A program made the translations under genes and the position numbers. The notes beneath the pieces are model-generated. The model had not been told where the DNA came from and made no database searches. It was given only the letters and a program-made list of their open reading frames with translations. A stretch of 64,000 nt of DNA from Microbacterium sp. SL75. GTDB lineage: Bacteria; Actinomycetota; Actinomycetes; Actinomycetales; Microbacteriaceae. Location: positions 372,001 to 436,000 of the forward strand of contig NZ_CP113067.1 of the NCBI RefSeq assembly GCF_026625865.1, written 5' to 3'. Positions 17,402 through 25,843 of the stretch are shown here, one piece after another (position 1 is the first letter of the stretch; every line of letters starts with the position of its first letter).

Positions 17402-18292
17402 TCAGGGAAGGGGTGCGAGGAAGTCGGCGATGACCGCGCGGAAGGCCTCGGGCATCTCGAGGTGGGTGCAGTGGCTCGCCCCGGCGAAGACGTGCGACCG
17501 GGCGCCGGGGATGCGCTCGACGAAGGGCTCCCAGGTCTCGGGCGTGGCCTCGTCGAACTCGCCGGCGACCACGAGCGTGGGCACGGCGACCCGGGGCAGA
17601 CGGTCGATGATCGTCCAGTCGCGACCGGTGCCGACGACGTGGAACTCGTTCGGGCCGTTCATCGTGAAGTAGACGGTCGGGTCGGCGAGCATCTGCTGCT
17701 CGCTGTCGACGAAGTCCTGCGGCATGGGGGTCACTCGGCAGACGTGCCGCTCGTAGAACACGCGGGTGGCCTCCGCGTACTCCGGGTCGTCGAGGGTACC
17801 CGCGGCTTCGTGGCGGTCGAGCGCCTCGCGGGCTCGTGCGGGGAGCTCGGCACGGAGGCGGGCCGCCCCCGCGAGCCAGAGGGCCATGGATGCCGGGGAG
17901 TTGCAGATCTCCAGGCTCCGCAGCCCCGCGGGCTGGCGGACGGCGATCTCGGCTCCGAGCATGCCGCCCCAGGACTGCCCGAGCACGTGGTACTCGTCGA
18001 AGCCGAGCGCGCGCTGCAGGTTGTGGAACTCGTCGACGAACAGCTGCGGCACCCACTGGGAGGCCGGGGCGTCGGGGTGGTGCGAACTCTTGCCGCAGCC
18101 GATCTGGTCGTAGTGCACGACGGTGCGCCCGGTCAGATCGGCGAGCGCGTCGAGGTTCGAGACGTAGTCGTGCGCCATCCCCGGCCCGCCGTGGAGGACG
18201 AAGAGGGGGGCCTTCCCGGAGGGCTCGGCCGGTTCGGTGAGTCTGGCCCAGGTGAAGCCGTCGTGGAAGGGAACGGTGATCTCGCGCTGCAT
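17402..18292 (-). CDS. proline iminopeptidase-family alpha/beta hydrolase
   Basis: 296 residues. The oxyanion segment HGGPG is at 34-38, the nucleophile elbow GQSWGG has Ser107, and late GEFDEATP and HCTH segments supply the Asp and His. This matches the proline-specific peptidase (S33) group, whose members cleave N-terminal proline or act as L-amino-acid amidases. The latter would fit the amidase and permease in the same operon. Start at ATG 18292; a GTG/TTG-type extension upstream would run into the divergent promoter. Confidence 0.88.
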   Translation of the reverse strand: MQREITVPFHDGFTWARLTEPAEPSGKAPLFVLHGGPGMAHDYVSNLDALADLTGRTVVHYDQIGCGKSSHHPDAPASQWVPQLFVDEFHNLQRALGFDEYHVLGQSWGGMLGAEIAVRQPAGLRSLEICNSPASMALWLAGAARLRAELPARAREALDRHEAAGTLDDPEYAEATRVFYERHVCRVTPMPQDFVDSEQQMLADPTVYFTMNGPNEFHVVGTGRDWTIIDRLPRVAVPTLVVAGEFDEATPETWEPFVERIPGARSHVFAGASHCTHLEMPEAFRAVIADFLAPLP

Positions 18293-18311
18293 GGAGTCAT
18301 CGTGGACCCTT

Positions 18312-18357
18312 AAAGGTGCGTTGGCAAACCTTTTCTCCGGATTTAACATGGGAGAAA
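18312..18357. promoter_or_regulatory. paired inverted repeats in a divergent promoter, candidate GntR operators
   Basis: Two dyads lie between the hydrolase and the GntR gene: AAAGGT/ACCTTT (18312-18317 and 18328-18333) and TTTCTCC/GGAGAAA (18332-18338 and 18351-18357). They overlap by two bases. Their position between divergent genes suggests binding by the adjacent GntR protein. Confidence 0.45.
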
Positions 18358-18369
18358 CGACGGGAGCCC

Positions 18370-19113
18370 ATGGCCGACACCGACGACGCCTCCCTGGTGG
18401 AGCGCGTGACCGAGCGATTGATCACCGCCGTCGCGGTGGGCGAGTTCCTCCCGGGTACCCGCCTGCCCGCCGAGCGCGACCTCTCGCCCCTCCTGGGCGT
18501 CGGCCGGACGACGGTGCGCGCGGCCCTCGACGACCTGTCCACGAGGGGTCTGATCGAACGGCGTCGGGGGCGCGGGGGCGGCACGTTCGTCACCGAGGAG
18601 TGGCCCGCCTCCATCGTCGTCGGCGTCGACCGCTGGTTCGAGGAGCGCTGGAGCGACCTGGTCGACGCGTGCACCGCGAGCTCGATGCTGCACTCCTCGC
18701 TCGCGCGCCTCGCCGCCGAGCGGCGCAGCGACGCCGACATCGCCGTCATGCGTGAGCGCCTCGCCGAGTTCCACTCCGCCGAGTCGGGCGGCCCCAAGCA
18801 GCGCGCCGACAGCCTGCTGCACCTCGCGATCATCGAGGCGGCGCACAACACCGCGCTGCGCGACATCCTGCTCGAGCACGAGCGACATCTGTCACTGTCG
18901 GCACCAGCGCACCCGTGGGGCGATCGCGGCAGTCATCGCCGCATGGAGACGCGCGCGGCGCGAGAGCACGACGCGATCGTCGATGCGATCGTTCAGGCCT
19001 TGCCCGAACAGGCCGCCGAGCTGGCCCGCCGGCACGTGCAGATCGACCTCGAGTTGTTCACCGAGGCGCGGGAGTTCGCGCGCCGCCGGGCAGCCGAGGC
19101 TGCGGCCGGCTGA
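18370..19113 (+). CDS. GntR family (FadR/FCD) transcriptional regulator
   Basis: 247 residues. The winged-helix domain at about 8-75 has the GntR pattern LPAERDLSPLLGVGRTTVRAAL, followed by an all-helical FCD ligand domain with HLAIIEAAHN and a late DAIVDAI. It is divergent from the hydrolase/permease/amidase operon, which it probably controls in response to a carboxylate or amide ligand. The ATG at 18370 is preceded by GGGAG; a GTG at 18316 would place the coding start inside the putative operator. Confidence 0.9.
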   Translation: MADTDDASLVERVTERLITAVAVGEFLPGTRLPAERDLSPLLGVGRTTVRAALDDLSTRGLIERRRGRGGGTFVTEEWPASIVVGVDRWFEERWSDLVDACTASSMLHSSLARLAAERRSDADIAVMRERLAEFHSAESGGPKQRADSLLHLAIIEAAHNTALRDILLEHERHLSLSAPAHPWGDRGSHRRMETRAAREHDAIVDAIVQALPEQAAELARRHVQIDLELFTEAREFARRRAAEAAAG

Positions 19114-19196
19114 GCATCCCGCTCACCTCGCCCGCGGAGAACGTTCCGCTCGCGCGTGGGCATCCTCCGCCGCGCGAGCCTGCTCACGTGGGCGGG

Positions 19197-19772
19197 TCAG
19201 CCGCCCAGACGCCCCTCGAGACCCGCGCGCACGGCCGGCCACTCCTCGCGGAGGATCGAGAAGTACAGCGTGTCCGACACACTGCCGTCGGGTGCGATGC
19301 GGTGCCGCCGGAGCCGCCCCTCTCGCGTCGCGCCGAGTCGCTCGATCGCGCGCGCACTGCGCTCGTTCCGCGCGTCGCAGCGCAGCGCCACTCGATTCAC
19401 CTGCCACTGGTCGAAGGCGTGGGCGAGCAGCAGCAGCTTCGCGGCGGGGTTCGTGCGCCCACCCTGGAAGGCGCGGCCGTACCAGGTCGTCCCGATCTCG
19501 ACCCGCCCCTGCGGCGGCACGTACTCGTAGAACGTCGTCGCACCGCGAACCTCTCGCGTCTCGGCGTCGCGCACGGTGAAGGCGTACAGCCCCGGCGTCG
19601 CGACCTGCTGCTCGACCCGAGCGGCGTAGGCCTCGACCGAATCCGCCCACGGGGTCGTCATGCGAGCCCAGAGCTCCGCGTCGGTCAGCGGCCACGCCTG
19701 CGCCGCGTCCGCCGGCTCCGCCGGGGTCAGACGGATGCCGTGACCCTCGAGCGTGATGTCGTGAGCGGTCAT
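19197..19772 (-). CDS. GNAT family N-acetyltransferase (RimJ/RimL type)
   Basis: 191 residues. The fold is the RimJ/RimL branch: an N-terminal substrate region, then GTTWYGRAFQGGRTNPAAKLL near 105-125, where the acetyl-CoA loop is expected, and NERSARAIERLGATREG near 150. The start overlaps the stop of the upstream MerR gene (ATGA), so the two are co-translated, and MerR probably governs both. The acceptor (a protein N-terminus or a small amine) cannot be told. Confidence 0.88.
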   Translation of the reverse strand: MTAHDITLEGHGIRLTPAEPADAAQAWPLTDAELWARMTTPWADSVEAYAARVEQQVATPGLYAFTVRDAETREVRGATTFYEYVPPQGRVEIGTTWYGRAFQGGRTNPAAKLLLLAHAFDQWQVNRVALRCDARNERSARAIERLGATREGRLRRHRIAPDGSVSDTLYFSILREEWPAVRAGLEGRLGG

Positions 19773-20140
19773 CGCGCCTCCAGCTGGCTGACGAACTCGT
19801 CGGCGGCGGCGAGCTGGCGCCGCAGGTCTTCGCGACGGCGATGCGCCTCGTCGCGAATGTCGGCGAGACGGGCCACCAGAGCGGAATCGTCCGGGGCCTC
19901 GGTGAGTCCGTCGACCACGGCGAGCAGCTCCCCCATCTGCTCGAGGGAGTATCCGAGCGGCTTCATCCGGCGGATGAGAAGCAACCGCGACTCGTCGTCG
20001 GCCGTGTAGAGCCGGAACCCGCCCTCGCTGCGCGCCGAGGGGCGGAGCAGCCCGATCTCGTCGTAGTGGCGAAGGGTGCGGATCGACAGCCCCGTCCGCT
20101 CGGCGAGTTCGCCGATCTGCATCGGCCGCACGTCGGTCAT
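19769..20140 (-). CDS. MerR family transcriptional regulator
   Basis: 123 residues. N-terminal MerR helix-turn-helix with MQIGELAERTGLSIRTLRHYDEIGLL at 7-32, then a wing and a long dimerisation helix to the end. There is no cysteine for metal binding and no C-terminal effector domain, so it is not a metal sensor of the MerR/CueR type. It probably autoregulates through the dyad region just upstream. Confidence 0.9.
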   Translation of the reverse strand: MTDVRPMQIGELAERTGLSIRTLRHYDEIGLLRPSARSEGGFRLYTADDESRLLLIRRMKPLGYSLEQMGELLAVVDGLTEAPDDSALVARLADIRDEAHRRREDLRRQLAAADEFVSQLEAR

Positions 20141-20161
20141 GCCATCCCCGATCCCGCAACC

Positions 20162-20178
20162 CTCTCGTTACGGTAGAG
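20162..20178. promoter_or_regulatory. candidate MerR operator
   Basis: CTCT and AGAG flank a CGTTACG core in a 17-nt dyad, 22 nt upstream of the MerR start. MerR-class operators have this size and position. Arms are short, so confidence is low. Confidence 0.35.
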
Positions 20179-20185
20179 TTCGATA

Positions 20186-20201
20186 GGTCGCGATCGCGAC
20201 C
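20186..20201. repeat. 16-bp perfect palindrome between MerR and SulP genes
   Basis: GGTCGCGATCGCGACC is fully self-complementary and is itself enclosed by ATAGG/CCTAT. It sits midway between the divergent merR-type and sulP-type genes, where an operator would be expected. Confidence 0.45.
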
Positions 20202-20255
20202 CCCCTATTCTTCCCCGCGTTGAAGCGGACCCCTCCCCCACCCCGGAGCATCACC

Positions 20256-21749
20256 ATGACCTCTGCCCCCGCGCGCCCGCGCACCGAGCCCACCGTCCTG
20301 CAGGCCCTGCGTTCGCCTCGCCTGCTGACCCGCGAGGTGCTGGCCGGCCTCGTCGTCGCCATCGCCCTCATCCCCGAGGCGATCGCCTTCTCGATCATCG
20401 CCGGGGTCGACCCGCGCCTCGGGCTCTTCTCATCGTTCGTGATGGCCGTGGCGATCGCCTTCCTCGGCGGCCGCCCCGCCATGATCACCGCCGCCACCGG
20501 CGCGATCGCCCTGGTCATCGCCCCCGTGGCCCGCGAGCACGGGGCCGACTACCTGCTCGCGACGGTGATCCTGGGCGGCATCCTGCAGGTCATCCTCGGC
20601 ATTCTCGGGGTCGCCAAGCTCATGCGATTCATTCCCCGCAGCGTCATGGTGGGCTTCGTCAACGCCCTCGCGATCCTGATCTTCGTCGCCCAGGTGCCGC
20701 AGCTGATCGGCGTGCCCTGGGCGGTCTACCCGATCGCGGCGGCGGGGCTGGCGATCATGTATCTGCTGCCGCGCGTGACCAAGGTCGTCCCGGCGCCGCT
20801 GGTCGCGATCGTCCTGCTCACCGCAGCCGCGGTCGTCTTCGGCATCTCGGTGCCCACCGTGGGCGACCAGGGCGCCCTGCCCGAGAGCCTGCCCGCCCTG
20901 CTTGTTCCGAACGTGCCGCTCACCGGCGAGACGCTCGCGATCATCCTGCCCTTCGCCGTCGCCATGGCGATCGTCGGCCTTCTCGAATCGCTCATGACCG
21001 CGGCCCTCGTCGACGACATCACCGACACCCCCTCGTCGAAGACGCGCGAGTCCCTCGGCCAGGGGGCGGCGAACCTGCTGTCGGGGCTGTTCGGCGGAAT
21101 GGGCGGCTGCGCCATGATCGGCCAGACGATGATCAACGTGAAGGCCTCGGGAGCGCGCACCCGCATCTCGACCTTCCTGGCCGGCGTCTTCCTGCTCGTG
21201 CTCGTGCTGGCCTTCGGCGACGTGGTCGCCGTCGTTCCGATGGCGGTGCTCGTGGCCGTGATGATCGTCGTATCGATCGCCACCTTCGACTGGTACAGCA
21301 TCCGCCCCTCCACCCTTCGCCGGATGCCGCTGAGCGAGACGATCGTGATGGTGCTCACGGTCGCCGTGACGGTGTGGACGCACAATCTCGCGATCGGCGT
21401 GGGTGTGGGCGTGATCGCCGCCGCGGTGCTCTTCGCACGACGGGTCGCGAGCGTCACCGCGGTGACGCGGTCCGTGGAGGGCGACACCGCTCGCTACACC
21501 GTGGAGGGCGAGCTGTTCTTCGCCTCGAGCAACGACCTGACCACGAAGTTCGCGTACCACGACGACCCTCGGCGGGTCGTCATCGACCTTTCGCGCTCGC
21601 ACGTCTGGGACGCGTCCACGGTTGCAGCTCTCGACGCGGTGCAGACGAAGTACGCGCACCTCGGCACGACGGTCGAGATCGAGGGCATGAACGACACCGC
21701 CGCCCGGCTGCACGCGCGCCTGAGCGGAGGGCTCGGCGCGGGACACTGA
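20256..21749 (+). CDS. SulP family anion transporter with STAS domain
   Basis: 497 residues. About ten to twelve membrane helices occupy 25-405, with the SulP core motif LLESLMTAALVDDITDTP near 250, then a cytoplasmic STAS domain at about 415-490 (VVIDLSRSHVWDASTVAALD). Substrates in this family include sulfate, bicarbonate and dicarboxylates; sequence alone does not decide. The ATG at 20256 has GGAG 8 nt upstream. Monocistronic. Confidence 0.92.
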   Translation: MTSAPARPRTEPTVLQALRSPRLLTREVLAGLVVAIALIPEAIAFSIIAGVDPRLGLFSSFVMAVAIAFLGGRPAMITAATGAIALVIAPVAREHGADYLLATVILGGILQVILGILGVAKLMRFIPRSVMVGFVNALAILIFVAQVPQLIGVPWAVYPIAAAGLAIMYLLPRVTKVVPAPLVAIVLLTAAAVVFGISVPTVGDQGALPESLPALLVPNVPLTGETLAIILPFAVAMAIVGLLESLMTAALVDDITDTPSSKTRESLGQGAANLLSGLFGGMGGCAMIGQTMINVKASGARTRISTFLAGVFLLVLVLAFGDVVAVVPMAVLVAVMIVVSIATFDWYSIRPSTLRRMPLSETIVMVLTVAVTVWTHNLAIGVGVGVIAAAVLFARRVASVTAVTRSVEGDTARYTVEGELFFASSNDLTTKFAYHDDPRRVVIDLSRSHVWDASTVAALDAVQTKYAHLGTTVEIEGMNDTAARLHARLSGGLGAGH

Positions 21750-21826
21750 CCCCGCGCTCGCCTCGAAGGGGGCGGCCGGGGCCACGAGCCCGCCGGTGGA
21801 TCCCGCTCGACGCGAGCCCGCCGCCC

Positions 21827-22762
21827 TCAGGACCGCAGCGTCATCGACGGCGTCTCGCCGAACTCCCCGCGATACATCGCGGCGAAGCGCCCGAGGTTCG
21901 AGAACCCCCACCGTGCCGCGATCGCCGCGACCGTCTCGACCGACGGGTCGGCGCTGCGCAACTCGGCGCGTGCGGCGTCCAGACGCACGCGGCGCAGGTA
22001 CTGCATCGGGGTTCGTCCGGTGGCCGCGCGGAACGCGTACTGCAGGCCGCGCGGCGACAGACGAGCCGCCTGCGCGATATCGGCCAGCACCACGGGCTCT
22101 GCCGCGTGCGCCTCGACGTACGCCTTGGCCCGGCGCACCGGGGCGGGCAGCGGCCGCGAGGGGCGGCCGGCCGCGAGGGCCTCGGTGAAGGTCGTCGGGA
22201 AGGCGAGGAGCGAGGCCTCCAGCAAAAGGGTGCGGGCCTGCTGCTCGATGATCGGGGTTCGTTCGGGTGAGCGCAGCAGCACGTCGCGGGCGTACTCCCA
22301 CGTGCGCGACCAGTAGCGCAGGCGCTGCTCGCTCACCGGCGCGTACCCTGTCGGCCGGACGCGCAGGGTGTCGTCGCCCGACAGCCGCCGCGCGGCTTCG
22401 TCGAAGTCGGAGCGGGCGAACGAGACGGCGGTACCGGCGATGCGCCCGGTGAAGGCGATCTCGAGAGGGCGGTCGACGACCATGAACGGCACCGCCGTGT
22501 CGATGCGCTCGCGACGGTAGGTACCCGATACCCGGGGACCGGCGATACGACCGACCACGACCTGATCGCGCGGATCGGACTCGACGATCATCGTCGAACC
22601 GATCGTGTAATCGCAGAAAGCGAAACCGGGCTCGGAGGCCGCATGCCAGGCGAGAGCCGGCTGGATCACCTCGGCGCGCGAGATGCGCGCTCCGGGAACG
22701 ACGGTCTGCCACAGGTGCTCCACCGTCTCGGCGTCGCGGGTTTCGATGTTCGTATGCTCCAC
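21827..22762 (-). CDS. AraC family transcriptional regulator
   Basis: 311 residues. The N-terminal 190 residues form a ligand-binding region of the AraC-binding-like-domain type, followed by two helix-turn-helix units at about 205-305. Family landmarks are LADIAQAARLSPRGLQYAFRA and the closing IAARWGFSNLGRFAAMYR with GETPS. The target is not evident; the neighbouring genes read away from it. Confidence 0.9.
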   Translation of the reverse strand: MEHTNIETRDAETVEHLWQTVVPGARISRAEVIQPALAWHAASEPGFAFCDYTIGSTMIVESDPRDQVVVGRIAGPRVSGTYRRERIDTAVPFMVVDRPLEIAFTGRIAGTAVSFARSDFDEAARRLSGDDTLRVRPTGYAPVSEQRLRYWSRTWEYARDVLLRSPERTPIIEQQARTLLLEASLLAFPTTFTEALAAGRPSRPLPAPVRRAKAYVEAHAAEPVVLADIAQAARLSPRGLQYAFRAATGRTPMQYLRRVRLDAARAELRSADPSVETVAAIAARWGFSNLGRFAAMYRGEFGETPSMTLRS

Positions 22763-23178
22763 GCCTTTTTCCTAAATAGTCCGAGGATGTGCGGCAAGAC
22801 CATTGCGCTCAGTGGCGGGGGCCACTATGGGAACGCTCTCACACGCTCAGCCGAAGAGACCGCGGCGTCGTGGATGCCCCCCATCCGCATTCCACGCTAT
22901 CGCTCATAGAAATTGCGATGCGCATTTCGGCGGATTCGGACCGCGTACGTCAATCGGCATCCGGAATGCGAAAGATGAACTCCGTGCAGATTGACCCGAC
23001 GTACGTCGACCGGCCATCATCCCCGAGCAGCAACTCGCTGCATCCTGACCGCTCTCCGTTCCCCGGCGCGGTGGTCGGCAGGCGCCTCGAGGCGGAGCTC
23101 GTGACCCCGCCCGGGGCGCCTGGTGCGGCCCATAATGGGACGGGGGCTACCCGGCGTCCGCCAGGGAAGGGAGCTCTC
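22763..23178. other. 416-nt intergenic region, no gene recognised
   Basis: Lower in GC than its surroundings. Open frames crossing it lack ribosome sites and codon bias. An 8-bp palindrome ATGCGCAT (22918-22925) and a CATAAT box near 23131, about 40 nt before the next gene, are the only regulatory hints. Confidence 0.5.
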
Positions 23179-23520
23179 ATGCCATTTCGCACGACCACCA
23201 CGCTGCAAACCTGGGTCGACGATTTCCGAGCGCTCGGCTACGACGACGCAGACATGCTGCGCGTCATTCCCCAGGACCTCGACGACGGCGCCGATGCGGG
23301 ACTCATCGCCGCCCGGCTGAAGAGCGTTTCGACGACGTTCTTCATCGCCCCCGGCCCCGAGCTGCACTCCACCGAATGGGCCGTGACGTTCGAGCCCCGC
23401 GAAGACGCCGCTCCCCTGCCGGCCGGTCGCGTCATGGCGCTGTCGGGTGAATTGGCGACGTTGTCGGCGTTGTGTTCTTTCCTCCAGGCACGATCCGAGG
23501 CTTTTCTCGCGAACGTCTGA
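23179..23520 (+). CDS. hypothetical protein, 113 aa
   Basis: Not recognised. It has a strong AGGGAG ribosome site, high third-position GC and good coding character. Composition is mildly acidic, with no membrane segment or signal peptide. The N-terminal half is predicted helical (TLQTWVDDFRALGYDDADML), the second half has short strands ending in a helical SALCSFLQARSEAF. It ends 35 nt before the convergent MarR gene. Confidence 0.65.
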   Translation: MPFRTTTTLQTWVDDFRALGYDDADMLRVIPQDLDDGADAGLIAARLKSVSTTFFIAPGPELHSTEWAVTFEPREDAAPLPAGRVMALSGELATLSALCSFLQARSEAFLANV

Positions 23521-23554
23521 GGCCGCCGGGCGCGACGGGTCGAGTCGAAGAAGC

Positions 23555-24007
23555 TCAGCTCACGGCTTGCGCGGTGATGCGGTCGAGGACTTCGGCGAGC
23601 CGTTTCGCATCGACGGGATCCACGTCGGCGATCGCCGCTTCGACGGCGGTGTCGAAGGCGCGAAGCTGTGACCACGGCGCAGTGTCGAGGTCGATGATCA
23701 CCGTGATGTGGTTCACCCGACGATCTTGTTCGTCGAGGTCGCGCCGCACGGCACCGCGCTGCACGAGGCGGTCGATGAGCGTGGTGACGCCGGCCGAGGT
23801 GATGCCGAGGTGGTCACGCACGTGCGAGGGCCGAGCCCCGGGATTCTCGGCGACGAACAGCAGGGCGCGAGCGTCGAGCTCGTTCAAGGACAGCTCACGA
23901 CGCGCTTCCGCGGCGGCGACCCGGCGGGCTTCGCCGTAGGCGAGGAGGGCGCGGCCGACCTCCGACCCCGGCGCGGGGCGAGACGAAGTTTCGGGGGACG
24001 AGTGCAC
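23555..24007 (-). CDS. MarR family transcriptional regulator
   Basis: About 150 residues. The winged helix includes ARALLFVAENPGARPSHVRDHLGITSAGVTTLIDRL and a basic wing RRDLDEQDRRVNHI, a clear MarR pattern. Such proteins are ligand- or redox-responsive repressors of nearby transport or detoxification genes. The start is uncertain: GTG 24007 gives the usual family length but has no clear ribosome site; in-frame codons up to 24130 would add up to 41 Pro-rich residues. Confidence 0.82.
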   Translation of the reverse strand: MHSSPETSSRPAPGSEVGRALLAYGEARRVAAAEARRELSLNELDARALLFVAENPGARPSHVRDHLGITSAGVTTLIDRLVQRGAVRRDLDEQDRRVNHITVIIDLDTAPWSQLRAFDTAVEAAIADVDPVDAKRLAEVLDRITAQAVS

Positions 24008-24204
24008 GACCCATGATCGTACCCACTCCGGCCCAGTGTCCAGTCCGCTTGCACGGAGCGGCGCAGGATGCTCCACCGGCCGCTCGACACGCGGCGGACC
24101 GGGTGATGGGTACGTCGAGACTCCTGTCAAGCCGGTCTCACGCCCCTCCCCCCGGGTCTATGACGTACACAGCGCCGTCGGGAGACGGGAGCAAGGAGAA
24201 CACC

Positions 24205-24393
24205 ATGATCCACGGACAGCAGAGCGGACGACAGACGGGCTCGGTGTGGAGCATCGCCATGACGGCCGCGATGGGCAACGGCATCGGGCCGCGCTCGATC
24301 GAGGAATCACCCGCGCCGCGCACGGCGAGGCGGTGGCCCTGGTCGCGCACGGGCTCGGCCGGTGAGGCGATGGCGGACGCACTCCGCGCCTGA
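24205..24393 (+). CDS. small hypothetical protein, 62 aa
   Basis: A textbook AAGGAG lies 6 nt before the ATG, which is the main reason to call it. The product is rich in Gly, Ser, Arg and Ala with a Trp pair (RRWPWSR), no membrane helix, and no recognisable domain. It starts upstream of the glycosyltransferase and divergent from marR. Confidence 0.45.
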   Translation: MIHGQQSGRQTGSVWSIAMTAAMGNGIGPRSIEESPAPRTARRWPWSRTGSAGEAMADALRA

Positions 24394-24568
24394 TTCCACC
24401 GCCCCTTCACCCGGCGCGTCGGCTTCTTCCCCCGGAGGTCGGCGCGTCGGCTCGTGTCCGGGCGTTCACACGATGGTCTCCACGGTGTAACCCGCCGCAC
24501 CTGGTCGAGGCTCCAGCATGGGACGACCGCACCCGCGGTAGTGGATCCCGGCTTGGAAAGCGACCTCG

Positions 24569-25765
24569 ATGACTCGACCCGTGCGTGTGCTCTCGCTCTA
24601 CGAAGGCTTCTTCGCCGGAGGCGCGCGAATCCTCCATTCCGATGTCGTCGAGGGGCTCGCGGCCGACGGGACGCAGGAGCACCGTGTGCTGTCGCTGACG
24701 TCCGCCGCACGGCGGGACGCGTCCCTGCAGTTCGCGCACGACGACACCCGGTTTCGTCGTCTGCAGGAGCGCGGGGTCCGCATCGACACGTTCGACCGCG
24801 TCGCCGGTGACCGCCCCCCGGGCCCCGACGAGTACACGAGGGACGAGCTCACGCACGCCGCGCGCCTGTTCGCGGAGGCCGACGTCATCCTCTCGCTGAA
24901 AGAGCAGCCGCTCAGCCTGGTCGTCGCCCTCGAGCGCGCGGGCATGCTGCCCGACCGCGCGATCGCCGCCTGCCTGCACCGCTCCGACCCCACCCACTCC
25001 GGCCCCGCCCTCGGCTGGCTCGTCGAGTCGGCTTCCTGCGGGGCAGTCACGGCGACGATCTCCTGCGCGGAGTCGACCTCCCGCGCCTACGCGCGCGCCG
25101 GCGTCTCGGCCGGTGAGGCCTGGGTCATCGACAACGGCATCGACACCCGCCGCTTCCGCCCCGGCACGCGCGCCGAGCGGCGACGGATCCGCGCGGGGCT
25201 CGGCATCCCGGACTCCGCCCCCGTGGTGCTGCTGGCCGCGCGCTTCGATGCGATGAAGGACCCCGGACTGTTCCTCCGGGCCGTCGCGGCGCACGCGCGC
25301 ACGGCGCCCGGGACGCAGTACGTCGTGTGCGGATCGGGCATGACCCGCGCCAACCCGGCCTTCGTCTCGCTCCTCGCCGACAGCGGCGTCGACGACGGCG
25401 TGCCCCTGCACGCCCTGGGCCTTCGCGAGGACATGCCCGAGCTGTACCGCATCGCCGACGTCGTCGCTTTGACGAGCGCCTTCGGTGAGGCCTCTCCCCT
25501 CTGCCTCGTCGAGGGAGCGGCATCCGGAGCTGTTCCGGTGACCACCGACGTCGGAGACGCCGCGCGCCTCGTCGAGGGGTTCGGCCTGGTGACGGCGCGC
25601 GACGTCGACGCGATCGTCCAGGCCTGGGGAGACGCCCTCGCCCTCGGCCCGGCGCTGCGCGCAGCCGCCCTCGCGGCCCGGGCCCGCATGGACCGGGGCC
25701 GCATGATCGCCGACTACCGAGCGACGGTCGAGAACCTGCTCGTGTCGCGCATGCTGGCGGCCTGA
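24569..25765 (+). CDS. glycosyltransferase, GT4 family
   Basis: 398 residues with a GT-B fold. The C-terminal donor-binding half carries AARFDAMKDPGLFLRAV near residue 225 and the E-x7-E element in FGEASPLCLVEGAASG near 310. The acceptor domain begins with a GGARILHSD segment in place of the common GG-glycine loop. It may act on an exopolysaccharide or lipid; there is no signal or membrane helix. A hairpin at 25792-25832 probably ends its transcript. Confidence 0.88.
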   Translation: MTRPVRVLSLYEGFFAGGARILHSDVVEGLAADGTQEHRVLSLTSAARRDASLQFAHDDTRFRRLQERGVRIDTFDRVAGDRPPGPDEYTRDELTHAARLFAEADVILSLKEQPLSLVVALERAGMLPDRAIAACLHRSDPTHSGPALGWLVESASCGAVTATISCAESTSRAYARAGVSAGEAWVIDNGIDTRRFRPGTRAERRRIRAGLGIPDSAPVVLLAARFDAMKDPGLFLRAVAAHARTAPGTQYVVCGSGMTRANPAFVSLLADSGVDDGVPLHALGLREDMPELYRIADVVALTSAFGEASPLCLVEGAASGAVPVTTDVGDAARLVEGFGLVTARDVDAIVQAWGDALALGPALRAAALAARARMDRGRMIADYRATVENLLVSRMLAA

Positions 25766-25791
25766 GCCCGGCGCACCATAGACGGCGTGCC

Positions 25792-25832
25792 GACACGGCG
25801 CCATCCCCGACGAAGGGCGGCGGCGCCGTGTC
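25792..25832 (+). terminator. terminator-like hairpin ahead of the PKS cluster
   Basis: Perfect 11-bp inverted repeat GACACGGCGCC / GGCGCCGTGTC with a 19-nt loop, between the glycosyltransferase stop and the polyketide synthase. Its right arm ends at the TACAGT -10 box of the next gene, so it could also be regulatory. Confidence 0.55.
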
Positions 25833-25843
25833 TACAGTGAGGC

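Noticed and set aside
22789..23178. Longer version of the 113-aa protein starting at 22789
   Set aside because: The added segment lacks coding character and ribosome site; ATG 23179 has AGGGAG upstream.
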